A program made the translations under genes and the position numbers. 35,845 nt of DNA from Sphingobacteriales bacterium TSM_CSS. Lineage in GTDB: Bacteria > Bacteroidota > Bacteroidia > Chitinophagales > UBA2359. The stretch lies in the NCBI GenBank assembly GCA_002212985.1, contig NBMY01000039.1, forward strand, positions 1 to 35,845. The letters run 5' to 3'. Shown in pieces: positions 8,600 to 20,500 of this stretch. Position 1 is the stretch's first letter; every line of letters begins with the position of its first letter. A model generated the notes under the pieces. The model saw nothing but the letters and a program-made list of their open reading frames with translations. It was not told the DNA's origin and made no database searches.

Positions 8600-11500
8600 A
8601 TGAAAACTTCTACCCCATCTGTTAGCCCTTATCGTGTACCCATTTTTTCCGGGCAGTTTATGCTTGGCCTGTATGGTACATTGTTAATTGCCTTGTTCCA
8701 AATAATAACTTCCGGCAATTTGCAGGCACAAGATGTTACCAACAAAATTACCCCCAGCCCCGCAGCAATCTACCAGGACTTTGGCAGCGCGGTGGCTGTG
8801 GCGCCACAGGTAATTGTGGTAGGCGCTCCCGGCGATGCCTCTAACAAAGGAGCTGCTTATCTTTATGAATTAGAAAACGGCACATGGATGGCCCGCCCCA
8901 AAATTACCGCCCCCGATGGCGCTAACGGCGATAAATTTGGCACCTCGGTAGCAGTTTATAATGGCATGTTGGCCGTTGGCGCTCCCGGCGTAACCAGCAA
9001 TACCGGCGCGGTGTACCTGTATCTTAAAAGCGGAACCAACTGGGTATTTGCCAAAAAATTGATACCCCCGGGCATACCCGGCGACTTGTTTGGCGCATCG
9101 GTTGCCCTTGTTGACGGCGTAGTGGCCGTTGGCGCCCCCGGCGACAATACCAAAGGTAACGATGCCGGCGCCGTTTATATTTTTACCGGCGCTTCCCTGC
9201 CCGCCATGACACAGGCACAAAAAATTACCGCCATAGACGGCGTGCTGCAAGACGAATTTGGATGCAGTGTGTCTTTGGAGGGGGGCAATTTGGCAGTAGG
9301 CGCCCGGTATAGCGACGTGCCCAGTACGCCGCCTACCTATTTTGCCAATGCCGGCGCTGTGTATATTTACCAACAGGGTATATTGCCACCCGCCACCACT
9401 GCCACTTTTAACCTCTTTACCAAATGCACCGCATCAGACAGGTTAATGAATGACTATATGGGAAATTCGGTGGCGTTTAGCAACGGCAGGGTTATTGCCG
9501 GCGCATACGGAAGAGACGACAACGGAACCAACTCCGGTGCTTCCTATATTTTTAGCGGCGCTACTTTTACCACCCAAAACAAAATTACCCCCACCGGCGC
9601 AGCCGCCAACGACAACTTTGGCTGGAGTGTAGGACTTAGCAACAACACCGCCGTGGTAGGGGCAAGGTATAAAAATTCAGCCAAGGGCGCTGCATACATA
9701 TTTACGCAGGCAGGCGGCGTATGGACACAGTACGGAACCGTACTACAGCCTACCGGAACCAGCACCGCCGACCAATACGGCTATGCCGTTAGTGTGAACA
9801 GCAACACGGTTGCCGTTGGCGCTTACCGCGATAACCTGAATGGGGTAAATGCCGGCTCGGCCTATTTTTATCAAATGCTGGCACAACCACAATCTGCATC
9901 GGCTACCGATGGCGTTTTTGAACAAAAAGTGCAGGTAACATGGGTGCCTTTCCCCGGCACCTCTGCTACTTCCTACAAGGTTTACAAGTACAAAAACGGC
10001 GTGCTGCTCAATACCTTTACCTCCGCTACCAACCCGCTCGACGACTTTAACGTTGACCTCGACACGCTTTATACCTACTGCGTAACCGCCGTACATCCTA
10101 TTTGGGGCGAATCGCAGCCCGTTTGCAATATAGGCTACAAAGGCACTATTGCTTCGCCGGCAGGGTTTACCGCCACCGACGACCTGTACGAAGACCGTGT
10201 TGTGCTTAACTGGAGCAACGTAACCACCCTGCACAACCTGCCCTGCCCAAAATGCGTTACAGGGCTTATTCAAGACAGTATTTTGGTGCGTAAAAACGGC
10301 GGTATTATTGATACCCTGCCCGGTACCGCTACCACTTATACCGATATGAATGTTTACTCGCTTATTGAGTACGATTATTGCCTGCAAATGTTCTATGCCT
10401 ACTACGACACCGTGTTTAACCCCCTCTATCCGGTGTACGATTTTGACACCATACCCGGTGTGGTTACTTCCTTAAACGACCCGCTGCAACCATACCTCAA
10501 TATTTTAGACACCATACCCGGCAACCCGCCATCTTATAACGTAGAAATTCTGGATACAGCCAGTACCGCTTATGTGTACGATACGCTTATTACCAGAGTG
10601 GAGGTATTATCGTCTCTGGCCTGCGATGTTGGGTCGGCTGCTATTAAACAGCCGCAAAACTTAACCGCTACTTATCCGTTCTTTGGCGCTACGCTTAATT
10701 CCGATTACTATGAAGACAGAGTGCGTCTTAAATGGGATGCCGCCGTACTGCCTACCATTGCAAACGGTTACCGTATTTACCGAAACGGCGATTTGCTCTA
10801 TACCATTTTCAACCCAACCATTACCATTTTCGATGACTTCAATGCCGTTTCGGGTAATGTATACGAATATTGCGTGGTGGCTTTCCATGTTTCCTATGGC
10901 GAATCGGAAGCTATTTGCAAAGACGGCGGTATTAAACTTACTCCGCCGGTGCTTACCGCCTCCGATGGCACCTATGAAAACAAAGTGCGCCTGTCGTGGG
11001 TGAGCAGTTCTACCGTGGCCGAAGGTGTGCGCATTTACCGCGACAGCGTACTCATAGCCGATTTGCCCGTTTTCCTTACCCCCTACGACGACCCCGATGT
11101 GGTAGGCCTTACCGACTATACCTATTGCATAGAAGCCTACCACGGCAGTTGGGGCGCATCGGAATGGAATTGCGATAAAGGTAAAATTACTATCAAAAAA
11201 CCGGTTTTCACCTCTATTACCAACGGCGTTCCAAACCACGAAGATAAGGTAGTGCTCAATTGGTCTAACCCCTCAACGGTGGCCACCGGTTACCGCATTT
11301 ACCGCGATAACTCCTTGCTTACTACCATAAACAACCCCGCCACCCTTACCTTTACCGACCAAAGTTCCATTACTTCTTTGCAGGTGTATAAATACGAAAT
11401 TGAATCTTTCAGCCCCGTTTTTGGCAGTTCTGAGCGCTCCATAGGCACCGGCGGGGCAAAAATAAAACCACCCACCAACGTACAGGCTACAGACGGTACT

Positions 11501-14500
11501 TTTGCCAACAAAGTAACCGTTACCTGGGCAGACGGCTCATCATTACCCGGGCGCTCGTTCCGCATTTACCGCAACGGCTTCCTTATTGCCACCCGGCCGC
11601 AGGGCACCAGCTCTTTCGATGATTTTGAGGTAAATTCCCAGTCAATCTACCAATATTGCGTGACCACCTTCAAATCGGGTTTAGGCGAATCGGATATAAC
11701 TCTGGCCTGCAACGAAGGCAGCACCCAAACCACGCCAACTTCGCCCTTGCCGCAAACATCTTCCAGTACCAAACTCGTACCCGACGTTTCTAATGCCTAC
11801 GATTTGGCAGGTAAATCGGTGGGTATATCGGGTTCTACGGTAGTATTAGGCGCACCGGGTAATGATGGTAAAGCCTTTGTATTCAGAGGTACGGCAGGTG
11901 CATGGGAACAGGAAAAAAACTTGCCACGCCCCATTGAAGACTCTATTACAATTTTTCCATTTCCATGTTGTCCTTATAAAATTGTACCGCCATACGATTA
12001 TCATGGATTTGGAGAATCAGTTGATATAGATGGCAACCGAATTGTGGTGGGAATTCCGTACCATAGCTATTACCCCAATCCATATTATTCGGGTTGGCCA
12101 TTCCAGGTTGGCGATAAACTGAGTATTCAGAATGGGGCAGTAGCCGCATACGAATTCAGCAATGGCGATTGGACACACAAACACACCAAAAAACCGGTCG
12201 ATTTAGGTCCCTATTACTCCAATAGTTATGAATACCTTGGCGCCTCTGTAGATATACAGGGCAGTTGGGTAGCCATAGGTTCGCCGGGCAGGGTAGGGGG
12301 AGGTACTTCTTACCGCTATGATGTTGCCAACAATGGCGGCCTTATTGGCGCAAGTTCTCCTTATGTAGCATCTACTGCCGGCACCTCTGTGCGCATATTT
12401 AACGGCGGCAGCAATGTGTTAATGGGCGACCCCACCAGCACCAACGGCGGCCAGGGCGGACAAGTCTGGATGTCGGGCATAAACGGTTACCTGCAATCAA
12501 CCACTGCCAACGAATATTTTGGCTGGCGCTTAGCGCTTTCCAACAACAATACCGTATTTGTGGGTGCGCCCAACAATGCCACCGGTGGCGCCAATGCCGG
12601 TCGGGTATATTTGTCCAATTACGGCGGAACCGGCTACCAAAGCAATATACAAACCATATCGCCGCCTACCCCTACTGCTAACGATCAGTTTGGGTTTGCC
12701 GTGGCTTCTGCAGGCAACAGGGTAGTTATTGGCGCACCCGGACACGACTCCGCCGGACCCAATGCCGGCGCCGTATTTGTCTATCAAAAAATAAGAGGTG
12801 TATGGCAATTGGCGGCCAAATTGGTAGCCCCCGACCCGGGTGGCGGATACGATGCCTTTGGCTATTCATTAGCTATGGTGAACAACACCGTAGTAATAGG
12901 CGCGCCCAATGATGACAGCGATGCAAATCCATTGAGTTACGACCATGGCTCGGCCTATGTTTATATTTTACCGCCCGAAGACTTAACCGCTTCCGATGGC
13001 GCATTCTCCAACCGCGTAAAACTGCAATGGAACAATGCCGGCTACAACAACGTAGCCGACGGCTTCCGCATCTACCGCGACGGTGAATTGATTGCCGAAG
13101 AAGGCCTTGCCAGCAGCATTTACTACGATTACGATGCCATACCCGGCAAATTGACCACCTACTGTTTAGAGGTGTACACCAACTCTTCCAGCAGCGCTTC
13201 TTACAGAATTTGCGATGAAGGTTTTGTGCGCCCGGTAGGCCGCATCAGCGGCGAAGTAAAATCTACCCTGCAGGCCGGTGTGCCCAATATAGAAGTTTGC
13301 GCCAACGGCAACCTTCATCAGCACTCCCTGCAGTTTAGTGCACCGGTCAATACAGCGGGCAACAGCGCCGTGGCAGCTACCAATATTAACTTGGCCAACT
13401 CCGATTTAAGTATTGAATTTTGGGCAAAACAACCCTCCACCGGCAACGTTGACAGGGCAATATTTACCTTTGGCAATACCGGCAGCAACGTAGTAGTAGG
13501 GTTAAATCCCGCCGGCCGCCTGCGCTTTGTAACAAACAACAATGCCGGCGTTATAGAAGCCGATACCACTACTACCAATGCAGCATGGAACCATTATGCC
13601 GTTACATTCCGAAATTCGGATAAAATGACTTGGTTGTACCGAAACGGAGTATTGGTAAAACAAGGAACCATAGCTTCGGGCTTTACAGATGCAGCGGCAA
13701 CCGAGTTGTGCATTGGCAGTTGGTTTAATCAGGCAGCCTTCTACAACGGACTTATAGATGAAGTACGCGTTTGGAACATTCTGCTCGACCAAACCTCCAT
13801 ACAGGAGCGCAAAAACCGCTACCTGCGCGGCGATGAAGCCGGCTTACAGGCCTACTACGCCTTTAGCGAAGGAGAAGGTGGCGTAGCCGCCGACTTTGCC
13901 CAAAACATGGGCGGCCATGCCAAAATTAGTGGCGCTTTCTGGACTTATGACATACCGCCGGTAAAATACTGTGCCACCACCAATGCTGCAGGCTACTATG
14001 AAATTAACAACATCTTCTTCGGCGAAGAATCCGAATTTACGATAATGCCTGTAAAAACAGGCCACAATTTCAACCCTACCTTCCAAAACCGCACACTTAC
14101 AACGTTTAATAACCTTGCCAACAACGTTAACTTTACCGATAATACGGTATTTACCATTGCCGGAAAAGTAACGCTTAACACGCCGGTTCCATGCCCGCAA
14201 GATAGTGTTCTGATGTTTGTTAACGGAGTTTACCTTGGTAATAAAACAGGACTCGATGGCACGTATGAAATAGCGATTTCCGAACCGGGTAATTACATCA
14301 TAGAACCTCGGGTAGTAAGTGGAGATCATGTGTTTAGCCCGGCACAGATAAATCTTGGTTTTGTTGATGGCGATGTAACCGATGTGGACTTTACCAACAC
14401 CACCGTGCGCACCATTAGCGGTACGGTAAGGGGCGCTTGCAATGCCTTGATTGGCGATGTGGAGCTTTTGGTAACTACCGACCCGCCCTGTTTCACCTAC

Positions 14501-17500
14501 ACCATTAGCCCAACAGCTACGCCATACGCCTTTAACCCCGCTAACGGCTACTTCCAGTTCCAGGGTCCACCAACTAAATACAATGTAAGGGTGGTAAAAG
14601 TTACCCAAAACGGGCAGCGCAACCTGCAGGCCGAGAACTACTTCCTGTCCAGAAGCCAAAATACCGATTTGCGAAAAGAATCGGCCGATACCCTCGACTT
14701 TGTGTATAATAAACCCTTCCAGCTTACCTTAGCCGATTTGCCTACTACCAAAACCTGCGACGGGTTGAATTATGTAATGGCCGTTGGCGAGCAACAGCCC
14801 ATTAGCATTGAAGTATTCCAAAATTATAATGGGCAGTTATGCCCGGCAGACTCAGGCATACTCTATATTACCGACAACGTATCGGGCTATGGCGTTATGC
14901 AGGTACCGTTCTACAACGGGGTGGGGTACCATACCCTTCGTCCCGATTTCCCGGAAGTGTTTTCCCCCTACCTCAAATCATTTAACGTAGTGGCAGAGGT
15001 GGCCGGAGCGCTTACTGCACCCAAACAGATTAAAGTATTGGTAACCGGTACCAGACCCAGAACCAGCACTTTCCTGACCAAATTCCCCGAAGAACCGTTT
15101 ATGATTTTAAGGCGGCCGCCCGGCGACAAAAGCGCAAGCACCATTACACAAGACACCAGTTTGTGCAATAGCCGTAAATATGCCTACACTACCGAGAATA
15201 CTATTGGCACAGATTTGAACTTTAAGCTAGGCGCTAAATTTATGGTTGGCTTTGGTTACTACACCCAAAGCGAAATCAAACTTAACTGGATAAATCTTGG
15301 TTTAGAACTTGGAATGGCCGCTGAGGGCAATGACGAGTGGAAGACTTGCACAAAAGCCACACAGCAGTATTCAACTACATCTGACAATATTGTGTTAACC
15401 GGAGCAAACGGCAATGTATATGCTGGTTCGGGTATTAACATGATTTATGCCGTCACAGATGTTATTGAATACACTAATTGCGTAGTGGATAAAAGCCAAA
15501 GTATAGCCATTGAGCCTGATGACTTTGAAACTATTTTTGCTTACACAGAGTGGCACATTAAGAACACTTTGACTGCCCAGTATAATCAAATAGTGAATAT
15601 ATATAGGCAGGACTCTATAAATGCGGCAACAGCAGGAAACGCTGTTTTAGCCCAACAAAAGGGCGACAGTGCTCGTTTCTATCAGTTCCAACTGCTAAAT
15701 TGGAATAATATACTCAGCCTTGAAGACAGCTTAACAAATGCTTCTCTTCAAAACAACAGCCCTGTGAATTACTCGTTTAGCGCTGGCGCTCCGTTTAATA
15801 GTTCGCAAACTGTTGAAACAAACTCCACCGGTAGCCGAGACTTTTACTTCCTCTTAAATGCTCAGTTAGCATATACTGCAGGTGTAGAAGTTAATGGAGT
15901 AGGGCTTGAAAATAAAGTCTTCATTAAGTCATCATCTAAGATAGGAGGTGGCACCGGCTTTGAAAACACTTATACAAATACAAGCGATTTCACCTTAGAC
16001 GACGACGATGTGGGTGACTTCTTCAGTGTAAACACGGCCCAAGACAAGGTATATGGCGTACCGGTATTTAAATTGGTGGCAGGTACCAGTTCCTGCCCGT
16101 GGGAACCGGGTACTCAAAAACGCGACAACCCCGTCTTAACCCTGGAAGATGTGCCGTTTAAAGACAACGTTCCGCCAGACGACCCGGCTTCGTTCATCGT
16201 TACCCTCCGAAACGACAGCGAAAGCGATGAAGGCAGAATTTACTTTGTCAATTTGGTGCAAGCCACTAACCCCAACGGTGCCAGTATAACACTTGGCGGC
16301 GATAACCTGGGTTTTGGCGGCGGTACCAACTACTACCTCGGCCCCGGCCAGTCTATTACCACCGTGCTCTCTATTTTAAGAGGCCCGCAAGAATACAACT
16401 ACGACAATATACAGGTTTATACCTACCCGCAATGCGAGTACAACGTATTTGATGCCGGCGGTAGCCTCTATATTGCCGATACTGTTACTATATCGGCGCA
16501 TTTCCAAAGCCCCTGCTCCGATATTACCTTGGCCTCGCCCATAGATAACTGGCTGGTTCATGCCAACAGCAACAACCAACTACAGCTTACCATTACCAAC
16601 TACGATACTACTGCTATACATGAAGTATTGATGGAATACCGCAGCACCACTGCCGGCAATGAATGGCTGCCCATGTTTGTGCCCATTCCGCGCGACACCT
16701 TGGCCAAATACCTCGACGGCTATTATACCAAAATGTGGAACGTAGCAGGTTTGCAGGATGGCGATTACGAAATTCGGGCAAGGGCGCTTTGCCAAACCCC
16801 CACCGGCACGGCTTTCAACTCTTCCGAAATGCTGCCCGGCACCATAGACCGCTCTTTCGACGGCTTATACGGAGAACCCGAACCGGCAGACGGTGTACTG
16901 TCGCAGGGCGACCTCATTTATGTTGATTTCAGCGAGGTCATGAACTGCCTCATACCCACGGCCATTAACCCCGGCCCCGAAATTTCTACCTTGTACATTG
17001 ACCTGCCCAACACCCTGTCGCTCATTGACGTAACCACCGGCGATACGCTCGTGTACGGCTCCAATGATGACTACACCATCGGGTGTGGGGGCAACGGCGG
17101 TGTGCGCCTGCAACTCAACATCAAGCCTTCGGTACTCGATCAGGTGGAAGGACACCTCTTGCAGGTGAATGTTATGGATGCACAGGATATATTCGGCAAC
17201 CATATCGGGGCGCCCATTTCGTGGAGTTTCGTGGTACAAAGAAGGGTAGTGTACTGGAATCCGCCTACCGTAAACGTTACACTCTACCAGGGCGATGTAA
17301 CCGATGTGCCCATTCAGCTCATCAACGTAAGCCCCATTACCCGCCACTTCAATACCTTTGTGGGCAACCCGGCCATGCTCAGTTACACCATACAGGGCGG
17401 CGCTACCAGCATAGCAGGCAACTCCTACCTTGCTGCCAACTTAGAGGTAGATGCCACCCAATTGCCGCACGGCGTTACCTATACCGATACGCTTACGGCA

Positions 17501-20500
17501 GTGGTGAACAACATAGCCAATACCGCACCGGAGTTTGAAACTTATTGTATTGTAAATGTAACCGTACTGGCCAAACCGCCTGTTTGGGTGGTGAATCCCT
17601 ACGACTTTGAATACAGTATGAACCTGGTGGTAGATTTGGATATGGATCCCAGCCCCTATCAGATAGACGTTTCTACCGATGTATTTGACAAGGTGGCTGC
17701 TTTTGTAAACGGGCAGATACGCGGCGTGGCCAACGTAGAAAAAGTATTTACCTCCAACGGATGGAAATACATTGCCTTCTTAGATGTGTACAGCAATACC
17801 GCTTATGGCGATGTAATTGAATTCAGGTTGTGGGATGCCAATTTAGGCATACAATACTCCGAAGAAGGCCCTGCATTTAAGCTGGCAAGCGGTACTCAAC
17901 CACCCGGTATCTTCTTCTCTACAGGCCAGTTTACCGATGGCAGTGTAGCAGGCAGCAACAACAACCCCGTAAGGCTGCACGCAACAGGAAGGGTACAATG
18001 TATTGACCTTAACCAAGGCTGGAACTGGATATCGTTTAACGTACTGGGCAATAATATGTCGGTGAATGAAGTGCTGGAAGGATTGAAATACTCCACCACC
18101 GGCGACATCATTAAATCGCAGGACGGTTTTGCCCAATATACCACAGGTCTGGGCTGGCACGGTTCACTGCAAACCATTGAGAACGAGAAAGCCTACCTTA
18201 TTAAGATAGCCGCGCCTGCCGATGTGCTTTGCCTGCCCGGCGAACCGGTAGATGCGCCCATGAACCCCCTCACCCTGTCGCCCGGCTGGAATTGGATAGG
18301 CTACACCTCGCAAACCGAAGATCTGGTGGACAACACCCTCAACAATGCCAACTTTGTACAGGGCGACCTCATACGCAGTCAGGTGGACGGCTTTGCCGGC
18401 TACGACGGCTTGGCATGGTCAAACGGCAACCTGCAAACCATGGAACCGGGTAAGGGCTATAAACTCTACGTACAAAACCCGTTCGACCTTACCTATCCGC
18501 AATTTGCCGTACCATCGTGGTCGGTTAACTCGCGCTGCTACCAGTACAGCATGACCATTGTGGGCGAGCTTTCGGTGAACCTCATACCTTCTACCGACCC
18601 CAACGACCGCATTACCGCATCGGTAGAAAGCAACAGCACCGTATGTGTACCGCCAAGCGCTACGCAAGGTATGGAAATGGTAAGTTTTGAACCGGCAGTA
18701 AATCGCCACCTTGTGTTCTTTAACGTATATGGCGACAGTACTTCTATTGGTAAGCCCATACAATTCCAGATGTACGATGCCAGCGAAGACGAAATTTACA
18801 CCCTCACCGCTGCCATTGATCCTGTTACCGAAGATACCCTGCGCTTTGAACCCGATGCTGCTTTGGGTACCCTTCAGGTTCCGTATGTGTTCCCGTTCTC
18901 TACCTGCAACGATCTGGTAACTGCCTCTACCGAGGTAACCTGTGCCGGCAACGACGGTACGGCAACGGTAAGCGCCGACGTGGTTTGTGGTTTGCGCGGA
19001 CGTCCGTGTATTAACCCCGATTTCCTCAATACCGACCCCGACGGCAGCGCTTCATCTGATTTATCTCCCTATGCTACCGATTGGGAAGATGTGCGCTTCC
19101 AGTTCCTCTACACTGCCGAAGAATTGCGCGCCGCCGGACTTACCGAAGGAACCATCAGCCAGCTGGGCTTTAACGTAGTGCAAAAGCTGAGTGTATTGCC
19201 TATAAACGGCTTTACCATTAAAATGCAATGCACCGATTTAGACGAATTACCCGCCGGACAATTTTTACCCAGCGGCTGGACTGTATTTGAAGGCAATGTA
19301 ACCACTACCACCGGCTGGAATATGCACAAACTGCAATATACTTACGAGTGGGATGGTGTTTCCAACATTATTGTTGGTATATGCTACCACCGTCCGTCGG
19401 CAGAGTTCTACAACGATGCAGTGGCGGTTTCTTCTACGCCCTACACTTCGGCTTTGGGTAATTATGATGATGGCGGATTTACCGGCTGCGAATTTACGCA
19501 GGCATTCTATGCCTATGGCAAACGCCCCGATATTCGCTTCGGTATTTGCAACGTTCGCTACGAATGGGATGACCCCAACCAGCAAGACACGCCTGTGGCA
19601 GTTGACCTTACACCCGGTACTTATCATGTAACCGTTTCATTTGGCAACGGCTGCGAATTGGTGAGAACCATAGATGTGAACCTTATACCGCCGCTTACGC
19701 TTAGCGCACCAGCGCCGGCAGCGCTCAATTGCTTTGGCGATTCCAACGGCACAGCCTCTGTTGTTGCTACGCAAGGCACACCGCCCTACACCTACCTGTG
19801 GAGCAACGGCCAAACTACCGAAAATGCCTTTGGCCTGCCCGCCGGAACGCACAGCGTAACGGTAACCGATGCCAACAACTGCGACGAGGTAGTTTCGGTA
19901 ACCATTAACCAGCCTACCGAAGTGGTGTTTAACACCGTAAATGTGGTGGCAGCGCTTTGCAACGGCAGCGCCAACGGCTCTATAGCCGTAACAGCAGCCG
20001 GCGGAACACCGCCCTACGCCTATGCATGGAGCAGCGGTCAAACCACCCCGTCTATTTCGGGCTTAACGGCAGGCGCCTACACGCTTACCATTACCGACAG
20101 CCATTTCTGCGCCAAAATCCAGACCATTAACGTTACCCAACCCGATGCCCTGCTGGCAACCAACAGCATTACCAACCTGTTGTGCAATGGCAACGGCAAC
20201 GGCACTATTGCCCTTACACCTGCCGGCGGCACACCACCCTACAGCTACCTGTGGAGCAACGGGCAAACCGGCATTACGGCAACCGGCCTCAGCGGTGGCA
20301 CCTACAGTGTTACCATTACCGATGCCAACAACTGCAACCACGTTATGACCGGTCTTACCATATTTGAACCGGCAGCCATTACCGCCAACAACCTGCAAAC
20401 ACCCATTTTGTGCAACGGCGGCACCGGCGCTATTACCTTGGTTCCTGCCGGCGGCACCCCGCCCTACAGCTACCTGTGGAGCAACGGACAAACCGGCATT

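Noticed and set aside
13844..14659. Minus-strand open frame of 271 codons inside the giant gene
   Set aside because: It is antisense to a well-supported frame with recognisable LamG and carboxypeptidase-regulatory-like motifs. Its product has no recognisable features. The same applies to the minus frames at 9743-10387 and 10661-11239.
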